A stretch of 64,000 nt of DNA, from assembly GCA_030549495.1 (NCBI GenBank), contig JAUIRK010000909.1, positions 666,001-730,000 of the forward strand, read 5' to 3'. The notes under the pieces were generated by a model. The model saw only the letters and a list, made by a program, of their open reading frames with translations. It was not told where the DNA came from and searched no databases. Of this stretch, positions 33,500-64,000 are shown one piece after another; positions within the stretch are counted from its first letter, which is position 1, and each line of letters opens with the position of its first letter. The position numbers were made by a program, and so were the translations under genes. The stretch is from Nectonema munidae. Lineage: Eukaryota > Nematomorpha > Nectonematoida > Nectonematidae.

Positions 33500-35160
33500 T
33501 CAAATTGACAAATAAAAAAAGTAATTTGAAATTATAATCATTGATTTATTATGAAAAAAGTTTAGGCAAAGCATACAACTTATGAAAATAACAAATTAAA
33601 TAATCTTATTTATTATAATAATAACGGTTTATAAAACCTAAAACACTCACATTTTTTGGTATACCTAAAAAGAAATTCATTATAGTCACGTTAGAATAAT
33701 TTATAAACAAGTCACCGTTGCATTTTTTAAATTGTGTTTCGGTTTCCCACACTTAAAACATTTTTTCTTTTTGTTTTTTTTATTATTTATTTGATATCTA
33801 AAATTAAATTATAATATAAAAAAAAAATCAAAAAGACTTACATATTCACAAAACGACATTTTATTATAGTTTTGGAATCCATAATTGATTAAAAATCAAT
33901 ATATTTAATAGAAATAGTTAATTTTTATATATACATTTAATTTTTTCCCTGTATTTTTTATTCTAGGAAATGTAAACAAAATTTTTATATATTATTTGAT
34001 TTTATTTTAATATTGTTTTTTCTTTGCAAATTATAAAATCTTTCAAATATACGTGCTTATTCTCTATTTATTATTTCTCTACCATATAAAACATCAAACA
34101 AAAAAAGAAAACTTAAGTAGTAAATAGGTGAAACATTTATAATGAAGAAAAATTGATACTTATTTTAGTTATAAAAATAAAAAGCTGAAAAGTCTTTGTA
34201 TAAACTATAGATACTATAATTTTACATAGAATTATTTAAAATAATCAATTTTTTTAAAACTAATATATAATTTATTTTTAAATATTAAAATTAATTTAAA
34301 AAGAAAATATTTTATAAATTAGTTCGCATAGACATTATTATCAGCATCGAGGTAACAGAAATGGAAGACAAATCCATAAATTTTGACTTATTATCACTAA
34401 AATATAATGTTTTTTTTAATATATATATAACTTTATTTGATTTTTTTCTGAATTAGAGACTCGAGTTTTATATGTAAGTAAATTTTCACTCTGTTATCTC
34501 TTTTCGTTTATTCGAAATCAGGCTTTACTTTTGCAGCTTATTTTACACCTACCCCCTTACAGGAGAAAGAGCTTTGATATCCAACCAACTAAATAAAAAA
34601 TCAAGTTATAAATTATTTTTTAATTTTTTATAATTCAATTTCAAATTAATAATTTATATTAGTTTTATGCTGAGAATAATAAGTTATAACTTAGACTTAA
34701 TAAATAAGCTTGGATGTACATATCATACATAACTAGATTATAAAACAAATTTTGAAAAGAAACTTGTGACAACGTTTATATGTACACTGTAAATTTATTT
34801 ATATTCATATCTTAAAATTATATTATAATAAAACAAAATTGCACTAATATTTGATATATAACTCTTGAGCCGGGTGACGTGTTGTTGCCTGTAAACCAGC
34901 ATAGGTGGCTTATGTATGCGAGGCGCATCAAACAACCTACAAACTATAAACTATAATAAATAATGAATCCGTCCAAGTTTTTCATGGCTAATTTTCAAAA
35001 ATCTTTTCCCGTATTTGTTTCCTTCTATCCGCAATTCGCTATTTTCTATTCGAATATTTAAAGAAGTATTTAATTAAATAATTTTTCATCCTTATCGTTT
35101 GCTGCTTCTATTTAAATTTAATCAATAATTGATTAATCCTTATCTAACTAAGCTTCTTAT
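33500..35160. other. AT-rich region; SINE-family-2-like tail at 34528-34590
   Basis: Bases 34528-34590 (GCAGCTTATTTTACACCTAC, then GAGCTTTGATATCCAACCAA) match, in reverse, the 3' part of SINE family 2 and the AATAAGCTGC tail at 27345. Nothing else recognised. Confidence 0.55.
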
Positions 35161-38060
35161 AATTTATTATGGAATAAAGAAAATTGGGTGTGTGAAAATT
35201 GTGAAGCCAAATCCTCTCATCTTGTGAAGTGTGACTATTGTGAAAAGTGGCTTTGCTATAACTGTCAAAAATTTGAACCATCTTTATTTAAAGTTCTCGA
35301 GAAATTTAATAGCCAAGGTATGAAATGGCATTGTACAGTGTGTCGTGATTCTGATAAAAGACAGAATAATAATCTACTTCACAAATTATTGATCTTATTA
35401 AGATTGTAAATGAATTAAAAAAGCAATTGGATGAACAAAGTAAAACTATTCACTCATTGAAAAGTAACTTTGATAAGCATGCTGAAGACTTCACTATTAA
35501 ATCTTGTCCTAATGAGGTTGAACTAGGTAAGGAGAAGCAAAAGCGTATATTTAAAAATATTACAGAATCACAAGCCTTATCCTTTGCCGATATAGTGAAA
35601 AAGTCAGAAAGTATGCAGCACACATTGTATTTAAAATCAGAAAGTTTGGAAGTTGAAGACCTGGAGAAAAAAACATCGAATATACTAAATGATGTTAAAG
35701 TAACGTCAAACAAAAGAACAAAGAAGTTGTTAAGACTGCGTTTCCCTGATAGCCTCAGTTTACAAAAGGCTGAAAAACTACTAGCGAAAGATGATAATAT
35801 AAAAGCTGTTAGAAACAAAGTACTTCTTCCGAAAATTTCTTTTGTTGTATCGCGTGATGTTGAAAACGATTCATTACCACAGTTGATTTTTAGCAAAAAT
35901 GAAGGTATTAAGCAAATAGTTGAAAACGGTAAAGTTTTTGAAGTGCTTTTTTCAAAAAATATTCAAAATGATAGAAAGATTGTGGTAATAAAAGTTGCGC
36001 CGGAGATTTTTTCCTTCATAAAAAAAAGTAACTTTATTCTCTATCTGATGATGGAAGCTGTGATGTGTCGCCCTTTTTTTCCCATATACAATGCAGTAAG
36101 TGCCTATTTTTTGGGCACACTACTTCAAAATGTAAGAAAGACGCTGTTTGTAAATACTGCTCCTTGTCACATATTTCTACTACTTGTCCAGTTAAAGATG
36201 AAAGCTCAAAATTAAAATGTTATACCTGTCATAAAAATGGAGAATCCACATTCAATCATTCATGCATGAGCTACACTTGTCCTTATGTTATAAAAAGAAT
36301 TGAAACGCGTTGAAAGCATGACTGTATTCCATGATGAATGAAATTAAAAACTTGACATATTTTACTAATGTATATTTTGATATTAATGATCAACTTTTAT
36401 AGTGCATCTGTCAGTATAATTTTTTCATTAATGGAAAAATCTATTTGACGGCCATTTCTGGCTACTGATTTTTCCTGTAATAAAAAATCAAATTATATGA
36501 ATCATCTTGTAAATATATATGTATTATAGAAAATATATATCTATGTATTTACATATGAAAATTCACTGTCAGTTTTTTTTTTGATGTTTTTATGATAGAA
36601 TAAATTTTTTTTTCTCTCTCTCTCTCCCATAGATATAAAACTCTCTGACTAATATCATTATTATTGATCAAAATACACATCACGCATCCTTCAACTCCAT
36701 TTCCCTCAAAAATAATGCTTCTCATTCAAATACTTTTTTACTCAACCCTTTACATATGAACATTCTCAAAGACTGCTTTTCATTTTAGCCAACTATTCTT
36801 ACACATTTCTTCAATAGCACTTTAATACACTCAATCTTCCCTTCCACTCTTTAACACAATTTTATTACATCTCAACACAAAAAAGCTCTAAACACTTAAA
36901 TACAAACTATTTCACTATTGCCCCTGCAATTACATTTTTCAAAATATTAGAGACGATTTTTTTCTACCAACTTTCCCACTTCCTATTTATTATTACATAT
37001 AAACCAATGCAGCTATAAAAAATTTTTTGTTCATCTTCCAGTTGCGTTAAAGACATAATAATCAATTTTTGACAATTTAAATCTCTATAATTACATTTAC
37101 AATTACCTCTTTTAATTTATCAAAAGCTTTAGACAATGTTAATCATCCCCTCATCATAAAAAACTTCAACTAATCAACCTTCTTCAAAACTGCGCACAAC
37201 TTTTAAACTCTTTTATCTCAAAACGGACTTATCAGATCTTATTCTACGAAACTTTATCACCTATTATTACTTCGGAATCGGGGTTGCCTCATAAATCAGT
37301 ACTCAGCCCCCTACTTTTCAATTTCTTCATGAACGACCTCGTAATGTTTATAGATGATAAGTGTATTAAAGTCTTCCTTTATGCTGATTATATTTTATGT
37401 ATAACTTATCATAAATGTTACGAAAAACTTAAAGAAATAAAAGCAAAAAACACTAAGAAAATAAACGTGTGGTGCTCCTTCAACTATATGGAATTTAACA
37501 CTTCCAAAACTACTAATATAGGATTCTCATCAAAGATAAAACAAAATTTAACTCTAAAATCTATTATTCCCAATTTGAATCTAAATTTTAGCTTTCTTGG
37601 TTTCGAACTTTCCTCTTCACTAAAAGTTCAATACTTCTTTTTCAAACTGATCAATAAATTTTTTTCTCAATATTGAAAAAATATTTCAAATTTCTCAACT
37701 TCAAAGACAAAATCAAATTAGTAAAAGATTATATTTTCAGTAACTTTAATTATTTTATCAAATCTTTTTATCCTTTACTTCTTAAATATGACCTGAACAA
37801 ATTTAAAATTATAAACAAAAATACAATTAAAATAATATAGCTTCATCGAATTTCCCTACTGCCAAAATCCTACCAAATATCTTGTTTCTCAGATTCAAAA
37901 TCTTAATTAAAGTATTCAAAGATCTTTACCTCAATCCTATCAAAATTCTGTCCATAAACAAATTCAACAACATTCCATCAATACGAACTAAAAATCTCAC
38001 ACTCAAAAAAAGTTGCACTTCATTTGCTTCTATTACTTTTAATAAACTTTATAAATAAAT
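35160..38060 (+). mobile_element. LINE with PHD-finger/zinc-knuckle ORF1 and RT remnant
   Basis: ORF1 (about 35188-36313, in three frames) encodes a PHD-like finger (VCENCEAKSSHLVKCDYCEK, then WHCTVC), a charged coiled-coil-like and RRM-like middle, and zinc knuckles (CSKCLFFGHTTSKC, CKYCSLSHISTTC). An RT remnant follows at about 37110-37676: LSKALDNVNHPLI, LPHKSVLSPLLFNFFMNDL, and FLYADYILC (YADY in place of YADD). Only about 800 bp separate ORF1 from RT, so most or all of the endonuclease has been lost. A CR1/Jockey-like clade is likely but not fixed. It is decayed. Confidence 0.82.
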
Positions 38061-39692
38061 ACAAATGATTACTTCTCTTTTTCATTTTAAAGAAGCTTTT
38101 TATAATAACAAAATATCTGTACTTTTATTATATTATTTATTTTGAATATTGTGTTTCTATTTAATATTATTAGTCCGTGTTATTAGTACTCATATGATGA
38201 GTATCAAAGAGTCCGTGTTTTTACAGTATAACCACTATTATAATTTAAATTATTTAAATCCAACTCTTCATTCCCCTTTTTGACTAAGACTTTTATATAA
38301 GTTTTAACTAATAAATTTTTAGTTTTTAGTTGTTGATATTGTATCCAAGGGAAGAATAATCTTCCAGAGTTGGATAGATGGAGAAGAAACTCCCCCACGC
38401 TTAGCTCCCACATAGGACATCTGCCGAGATTACTCAAAATTGAAGATCAAACTGTATCCAAACTAAGATGCAAGAAAAAAGATTAAATGCGGATAAAAGA
38501 CAATTTAAAATATATTTTATATAACGAAAATTTATTTTTTAATATAATTTATTTTATTTTTATTACCTGTTTATTCAATCCTTAAATAAAATTTTACCGC
38601 TCCTACAAAATTAACTCAATTTTGATAATTCTTATCAAGTAAAAATATATTTAATGTATAGCTAATCTTTAGAGTTTTTTTCTAGCAATATAAAATAAAT
38701 GTATCAAATAGCTTTATAATTAGTTTATTATTTATTTACGACATCTATATTCACCACGGAAAACGTCAAAATCAGTTTTTCACATAACTTATCCACCCAT
38801 TACCCAAAACGTTAAGCATGACTAAAAATGCTCTTTAAAATAGAGATAGTGTTAGGGTATTTTTGGTAAAAGACCATATCAAGAATGTTATAACTTAAAA
38901 GTAAAAAAAGTAACAAAAACATACTTTATATTCTACCATTTGTGTGGAAACATCAGAATATATTCTAAATGTTATCAAAATTACGTTTTGAACACAATGA
39001 AATGTTCGAAAAGTTAAAATACTAGTACTCATCTAGAGATAGTCTAAAACCTTGAAGTGATGCGACAATTCAGCACATGTATAGCACACAAGCTAACTTC
39101 ATAAAGCTAAATAAAATGGTACACTATCTTGGTTGCTGATAGGCGCTTTCTTGGAGGTCAGTCAAAGTTCTCTGATTACTATTAAAAATGATGCCACTCA
39201 AAATGTCACAATCTTTTGTTAAAACCCACATACGCATCCAAGACATTTTTATGTTTTGCGTGGCTAATTGGGTATGCACATTGCCCCTTAATCAGAGTAA
39301 ATGCATGGGTTTCAACTTTTGTTGACTCTAATTGCTCCTACACCTAATTAATCAAAACTCCTATCTCAAATACTTAAGATTTAAAATTATTTAAACCGAA
39401 CTCTTCACTTCCCCCTTTGACTAATGAAGAAACACTCCACATTCTTATAAAAATTCAACTTATTTTTTCCATTTTTAAAAAACCTTAAAAAAAATTCCGT
39501 CTTTTAAATTTTGTTAGATACCGACTTCCACATTTATCACTTCAAAATTTCCGACTATCTACTTCTCAATTATTTGTACTCATATATCTTTTGTGGAAAG
39601 ATCTAAGACAAAGAAGTTTACTGGTGGGTGGATTCTTCGATATTGTAAAATTTAACCGTCTATTTAAGTTAAATATATATTTTCAGTTTATA
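38061..39692. other. AT-rich region, no gene recognised
   Basis: Contains a degenerate ACTTCC/ACTCC-rich stretch (39355-39590) resembling the interior of the MITE at 57664-58013. No coding signal was recognised. Confidence 0.5.
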
Positions 39693-40708
39693 TTTTTATC
39701 CATGGTCGCACATCCTCAAAATTATTGGGGGCTAATTTTTTTGTTGCAATTTTTAAAATTACTTGTCTGAAAATACCACGGGAGACCAAATATTCAAGCA
39801 ATCCTTTAAAATAGAGTGTATTCAGCGCATACCTAATTTTATAAGACTACTTTATATTTTTTTTTACAAAATTGGTGAAATTTAAATACCATACTTCCAA
39901 CGAAAATATATTAATTAAATTTGCATCATTGATAGAGAAAACAACTGAAAACAAATAACTAAAGGTTAGAGAATTTATGAGTGAATGTAGTCTGAAGGAA
40001 AAGAGTCTACTAGACACCCTGCGATGTTTATATGAAAAAAAATATGATTGATTCAGGGGCGCACATCCTTGATATAATTGGAGGGGCGGTCTTTCAAGCA
40101 TCTTCCAAAAAAGATAACAAATTTTCTGAATTCTTACTCCTCTCTTGTCTATTCTATTTCATTCTTAATTAAACTTACAATGAATGAGGACTTATATATA
40201 GCTCCTTCTTTCTCACTTCAAATAGATGCGCACCCTCCAAATTATGTGTAGAAAAGGGGTAAAGATATCAATTAACAATAGAAAAATTGGAAATTTTATT
40301 GAATGAAAAAAATCATTCATTAATTTTCAGTTGTTCCATTTCTTCCTAAAAATGTAAAAAACACATCCAAATTACATAACTTTTCTGAGGTAATTTCTAT
40401 CAAAAATGTAAAATAGAACTAAAGTTAGAAAACTTGGTATTAGAATTTTTTCATTCTTTTTAGTGTATAAGAATAAGTGTAAGTTAGTTAGACTCTCAAA
40501 AAAGGGTATAACATAAAGATAAAAGTGTGCAAACAAAAATCAAACAATAAATTACGATTGCATTACTTCATTTTTCTCAGCATCATTCAAAAATAGTTTA
40601 AAAGCTAAATTAGTGCAAGCTACAAAAATCTACAAAAAGTAAAATAACTTTTAACATTTTGCAATCATTTGCCTTTTTTTGAAAACTAATTTGACATATC
40701 CCCTACAA

Positions 40709-41063
40709 CAGGGGCCGGGAACCTCTGTGACTAAAAGAGCCCAAAAAAGACATATTTTAAAATCTAATCCTCTGAGAGCCATATATATTTTTAAATACTG
40801 ATTACAACTAAATGGAAAAAGAAGACTCTGAATTTATTTTAAACAACATTGTTTTATTGAAGTTATTTATTAATTAGCAAAGTCTGCATCATCATCAGCT
40901 TTATTTGTGTCGTCGTGATTCGTAATGATGACGAAATTAAGAGAGTGTAGAATTGGCAACAAGGATATGCATTATCGCAATACCTCCTTTTATCCTGAAG
41001 ACCACCTAATTTATCTGAGAGCCGGATGCAGTCATCAAAAGAGCCATAGGTTCCCGACCCCTG
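40709..41063. mobile_element. hAT MITE (355 bp) with 8-bp target duplication
   Basis: Terminal inverted repeats CAGGGGCCGGGAACCT and, read inward from the right, CAGGGGTCGGGAACCT. Target duplication CCCTACAA / CCCTACAG (40701-40708, 41064-41071; one mismatch). The terminus matches the hAT remnant ending at 22128, so both belong to one family. Inserted inside the element at 39701-42681. Confidence 0.92.
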
Positions 41064-41084
41064 CCCTACAGCATACTCTATGGA

Positions 41085-41236
41085 TGGCATGGCAGGTTGG
41101 TTGAGATGATGGACTCAGCACGGAAGCCTCTGGATTCGATTTCTCATCGATGTCAATTTATTCATAGTTTGACATAAGTGGTACATCAGTGCTTGGTCAA
41201 TGAAAATACATCCGCTGCACCACCTTTTACTTAAAA
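41085..41236 (+). repeat. tRNA-derived SINE, family 1, copy B
   Basis: GGTTGGTTGAGATG, GGATTCGATTTC (decayed B box) and TCATAGTTTGACATAAGTGG line up with copy A (5398-5540). It lies 22 bases past the nested MITE. Confidence 0.78.
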
Positions 41237-42139
41237 TTGAAAAATTTGCTACATAATTAACATAAGAGAGAAAGGAAACACAATAAACTAATAAAGCAAT
41301 TTTCACTATTTAAAATGAAACTGTCTATTCTCAGAATAATTTAAAAATAATAGGAGGCATAAAAAATGAGATAGTTTATTTGATATTTTTAAGTTTTTAT
41401 AAGCAGCAAAAGCCAACGTTGAAGTAGCTATCCCTTATAGGGTGATTTGGGAATGCTCGTATTTTTTACATTTTGTAAGGAATCATAGTATACAAAAAAT
41501 GGTAGTTTAATCACTTTTCATAAAATTATTTAAATCATAAATAGATCAAGTACATTTTTAACAATTGAAACATTTTGTTTCGATATATTTTTATTATAAT
41601 AATCAACAAATTAAAAAAAATGATTTAATTAATTATGTACAGTGTTACTTACAAAATTTAACAATCGAACATTATAAAATATCTCTGCTCAAATATTAAA
41701 CAAATCGAGTATTTTTGCTTTTAAACTGAATAACAAGTCAAAATATTCATTCCCAATAGCTATTGAAAAAAAATTTTTTGACTTGAAAAAAATAAAGTTT
41801 TCAAATGTTACAAAATGTAACAAACGTACTGATAAAGATTAAAAGTGACCTTTGCTGAAAAAAATGTTTAACGCGAGTCTGACAATATTCATTGATATAA
41901 AATTGTAACGATTGAAAACTATTTTTCTCATTTAAAAACAAACAAATTTTCATTTTTGCAAAATGTTTGGTGTATTGATGGAACTAAATTTTTACCAAAA
42001 ATCTCTGTAATTAATTTAAATAACTTTGGTATCATGAAAAAAGGTTCTGAAAATCTTGAACTTATATTCCGCTAAAAACTAGTTTCTAATGAGATAAAGT
42101 AAATTAATTTTTAATTTAACTCTAAATACAAATTATAGA

Positions 42140-42237
42140 GAAGGGAGCTGAATGAGATAGGAGAGCTTGGGTGAGAGAAGAGAGCTTGAGTGAGAGAAGA
42201 GGGATTGAATGAATAAAGAGAGCTTGAGTGATTGAGT
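42140..42237 (+). repeat. Minisatellite, about 22-bp unit, four copies
   Basis: Imperfect units of GAGAGCTTGAGTGAGAGAAG. The purine-rich strand continues to about 42300 as AGAGAAGGAAACAGAAAGAG. It lies inside the 39701-42681 element. Confidence 0.8.
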
Positions 42238-42689
42238 TTTAGCAGAAAAAGCGGCAGAGAAAAACAGAGAAGGAAACAGAAAGAGAAATAGAATTTACTG
42301 TGACAGAAGAATATAAGAAAAATCTGGTGGATCATCATGTGTTTGCTCAAAAATACTACAAGGCCCTTTGAGATACGGTGATAAACATTGCTTACTTATT
42401 GTGTACATATTGAAACAATGGACTATTATTATTATATAGCTCTCACATCGTTTCTAAAATATTTTTGATAGGTTTTCAGAGCAGCTTGACATGATGTTTG
42501 ACTCGAAAGTCTGCATTCCCTCTTTTATTCTCTTATCTTACATTCAATGATCCTTACATCCTATAATGCGATCATCATACATGTATTATAACCAAGCTTT
42601 AAAGCAACTCTTACTTATAGAAAATTATGGGGGGGGGGGGGGGAGGAAGGTCATTTTCGCCTTCTCAAATGTGCGCCCCTGTTTTTATC

Positions 42690-44987
42690 TTAGAAATTCG
42701 AAATGTGATATTTTTATTCTATGGGTAACGATGTTTTTTATTTTAGCAACTTATTCCTTGAGAAAAATGCCAACACCTACTAGGAAAAAAATGGAAGGTA
42801 CTTCAAACTTTCGTATTTTTAATGTTTGATATTTAATACAGTTTTTCCTGGATGAAAACGCATGTGGTAAAAGTATAATAGAATTTTGTTTTATAATTTA
42901 AAATTTTTCAGTAATTTTTAATTCAAAGTTAAAGAATATGTGTTTTTTATGAATATAATTTGTGATAAATTTTTTAACATCGCAAAGGCGTTTTTATTCA
43001 AAGTTTCGTCTTGAGTGATTTTAAATCATGCTCTGCTACACTTTCATCTTTCTTTTATGTGATTTATTTCTTCCATTCTTGATTTTATTCCTTCGAGGCT
43101 TTGTTGATCTATTTAGACTAAAAGTATTTAGCGCTATCTAACTGCTTTATGACATGATAGCTAAATGTAAATTAAATATACATGTGGGACAATGTTCAAC
43201 TCACGACTCCCTAACCCTCCTATAAACTAAAACTTTCCTTCCTTGTGTTCAAATTAAAGCAGATAAATCAGGATAATTACTTATATTGAATAAAATGGTA
43301 AAAAGTAAAACATTTTAATGCATATATTTGTTGGCATAATTCAATGAATTTAACAAGCTCTTTGTTGAGCTCTAATAACTTTTATAAAGCAGTAATACCC
43401 GTAGATATAAACTTTTCTATATTTTTATGCCATTTTCCTCTTCATAGACGCTTGCTGAATCAGTTAACCCTTTCAAGCATTTCTTTTCAAAAATGAATTG
43501 TCCTCAATGAATTTCATGGAAACAATTCTTTGAAACGGAGCATTTTTATTTCGTGAGCCAGTGGTGAACAGCGTGTCTGTAAGAGTTGCAAAAAAGCAAC
43601 TCCTAAATCCTTTGTTTTTTATAAAATGAAAACGTTTTGTCTTTGTAAAAATTAGGAACTAGCACAATATACTTAGATACAATAAAGCTAGAAATGAAAA
43701 CAATGTCACAGTTATACTGGTAATTTACTATTTGGGTAATAGTGTTTTGTAATAGTATAACTGTTTTTTGCCTAAAATTTACAATAAGCCTCTTTAATAT
43801 ATTGATGCGCTATTCAGTTTTATCTAAATACACAAAATCAATCAATACATTTATTCAAATACGCGTTAATTACTATGATAACAATTTTTAATCCTATATT
43901 CCGATAATCGCCTGATTCGCCAATTCTTGAAACTACTTTAGATGCTGTCTGGTTGTTTACCCGTGAAATATTTTTTATTATGCTTGGGAGGGAGACGTTT
44001 ATACGAAATGTTTATTTTCCAATTATTAATATATAAAATTTAAGGTAATGATGAAAGTACCTACAATTTATCTCTGTACTCATTTCCATAAAAAATTATA
44101 TCATGAAAAATATTTTTCAAAGATATTCAAAATATATCAACATTTACAAACTACAAAGATGGAAAAAGTGAGGCGAATTTGCCTATCCCTGCTGTAGAAT
44201 TTAGATAGTTAAACCATATGAGGCATTGGTGTTCTGAAATAAATCCGCTTTTCTTTTTCAATGAGATATAACGTAAAGGAGACGGTTTTAATTTTACACG
44301 TTACTCGTGGCCCGCTGTGTCTACGCTGAGCAGGTGTATCTTTTTTAACGGTGTAGTACCGTTTTATTCGTTATTAACGATCCTGTCTTTCTTAATAAGT
44401 GTCCTGTTTTTATATCATAACTACTTATATTACAATAAAATAATGTTATGCTTGTTTTACTATTATACCAAATTAAAAAATGAAGTAGTAGTAATGTGAC
44501 AAGTTTTTTTATAAAACCTTTAAAGGCCAAAAATTATTGGAGTTTCTTCATAAAAATATTATTATCTATAATATATTTTTTATATATGTACACAAAATTA
44601 ATTAATTAAATATAGTAATAATAATATAAGTTTGTTTTGAAATTACCTTCACATAAACTTCGTTTTGAAAGTTTACGTTTTTTGCTTGAATTAAAAATTA
44701 AAATTACATACTTTCATTTATTTTATAAGTTTTAACAATTAAAGTTACGTTATTAAATAATTTTCTATTACTTTGAAAAAACAAATATAATTTAAACACC
44801 TAACGGGGTCAATGACCTATTTCCCCTCTTCTCCCTTTCCAAGCGAACTCTCTTGTTCTTTTATTTTCATGAAGTTGAATATATAAAATTTTTTAAAAGT
44901 CGAATTTGAATGAATTCAAAAGGTTCGTAATTTGAAAAGATTTTCGTATTTTTGCAACTTTTTAACATATGGCATTAATTGTATAAG
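42690..44987. other. Region upstream of MCM4, no gene recognised
   Basis: Should contain the MCM4 promoter and its first, ATG-bearing exon, but neither could be placed. A phrase GAGGCGAATTTGCCTATCCC followed by TGC at about 44171-44193 resembles AGTAGGGATAGGC at 30618 in reverse, perhaps a repeat end. Confidence 0.45.
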
Positions 44988-63311
<18,324 letters not shown>

Positions 63312-63369
63312 AGATTACGTCTCTATCGAAAATGATCTATTTTTAATAAGTGATATTGCTAAACGTTGA

Positions 63370-64000
63370 GAGGATATTTCAGTACCGCATAGGATTAATC
63401 AAAAAATTATTGAAAATCTAGATTTGAAACTTCAATTTTAATCATTTTTTATTTTTCCTTTAATTAAACAGATTGCAAAGAACATAAAGCTTATGGTTTT
63501 TTAGTAAACATTCTAAATTTATATGCAGAAAGTTTTTATTTGCGAGTAAACAAGAATTTAGGATAAAACTTAAATCGTCTAAAATAAGCCTACATTTTAT
63601 TCAAATGCGTTGTTTCTAAGTTGATGAAACCTCAGTTTTATATTTGACATATGTAGTAGTAAAACAAGTGCTTCTCTGCTTTTTTGTGTCCTCTGTGGTC
63701 TTGTTGGTCCACTAATATGTATGCATTGAACTCATATTTTAAACCAAATTGGACGTGCAATCAACAATTTTTCTTCCGCCCATTCCTAGTAAGATTCCTC
63801 CTATATAAATCCCTTTTTGAAAAACAAAATTTTCCTAAATCTATACGCACAAAAATTTTTATAGATGAAGATTTTTGTCAAAATGGGTTTTATTTTATAT
63901 GGATTGACGTTAAGTCGATTTTTGTGAAACTTCCTAAGAGTTTTTAATCCCGTTTCAAAATTTTAAATATATATCATAATTTTTACAAACTATTTGCCAA
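63370..64000. other. Downstream of MCM4
   Basis: No gene recognised. The open frame 63684-63947 (Phe/Lys-rich, no domain) is probably chance in AT-rich DNA. Confidence 0.5.

Larger units (their letters stand above)
39701..42681. mobile_element. Non-autonomous hAT-type element (2,981 bp) with nested insertions
   Basis: Ends CATGGTCGCACATCC on the left and, read inward from the right, CAGGGGCGCACATTTGAG. It is flanked by identical 8-bp repeats TTTTTATC (39693-39700 and 42682-42689). No transposase frame was recognised inside. It contains a hAT MITE (40709-41063), a SINE (41085-41236), a 22-bp minisatellite (42140-42237), a 15-base G run (42629-42643), and two more copies of its own left-end motif at about 40055 and 40227. 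Confidence 0.78.

Noticed and set aside
33640-33780. Minus-strand CFKCGKPKHNLKN zinc-knuckle-like string
   Set aside because: Only one short motif with the last Cys missing and no neighbouring domain; too little to call an element.
35450-35896. 148-codon open frame on the minus strand
   Set aside because: It is the reverse shadow of LINE ORF1 on the + strand, which has recognisable PHD and zinc-knuckle motifs; the minus-strand residues match nothing known.
38160-38225. Possible hammerhead ribozyme (ATGATGAG near duplicated GTCCGTGTT)
   Set aside because: Lacks the invariant CUGAUGA and GAAAC core pair in workable spacing.

Overview
This is a window from an AT-rich animal-type nuclear genome. 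The organism cannot be named from the sequence. The evidence for an animal is spliceosomal introns, two conserved single-copy eukaryotic genes, and a repeat fauna of non-LTR LINEs, tRNA-derived SINEs, and hAT and piggyBac DNA transposons with many short non-autonomous relatives. No bacterial-style operons, rRNA, functional tRNA genes or CRISPR arrays were seen.

There are two host genes, both on the + strand. (1) DIS3, the RNB-type 3'-5' exoribonuclease of the RNA exosome. Its exons run from 943 to the stop at 20307 (13 coding exons found), and its PIN-domain end lies upstream of the window. (2) MCM4, a subunit of the MCM2-7 replicative helicase. Its exons run from about 44988 to 63311 (16 coding exons found), and the first ATG exon was not located. 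Every splice phase in both gene models was checked by reading across the junctions. Intron lengths fall into two classes: tiny (52-60 bp) and large (hundreds to about 4900 bp). The large introns have collected transposons.

Layout. 1-942: sequence upstream of the first DIS3 exon in view. 943-20307: DIS3, whose introns hold piggyBac fossils, piggyBac-type and hAT-type MITEs, LINE tails, a SINE, and a roughly 2 kb transposase-like element of unclear family (15.3-17.3 kb). 20308-44987: about 24.7 kb between the genes, almost all mobile or tandem repeats. It holds a hAT 3' end, a LINE split by a hAT element with an exact 8-bp target duplication (22.5-27.1 kb), a SINE with its target duplication, a PHD/OTU-like fossil (28.4-29.3 kb), three tandem-repeat blocks, a PHD/zinc-knuckle LINE (35.2-38.1 kb), and a 3 kb non-autonomous hAT element carrying a nested hAT MITE and SINE (39.7-42.7 kb). 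44988-63311: MCM4, with MITEs, a SINE and a 5'-truncated LINE in its introns. 63312-64000: downstream sequence.

The two genes work in unrelated processes (RNA decay and DNA replication), and nothing suggests co-regulation. The most novel items are the 15.3-17.3 kb transposase-like element, the PHD/OTU fossil, a probable GC-AG intron in DIS3, and a frame break at the MCM4 C-terminus. No clearly new host system was seen.
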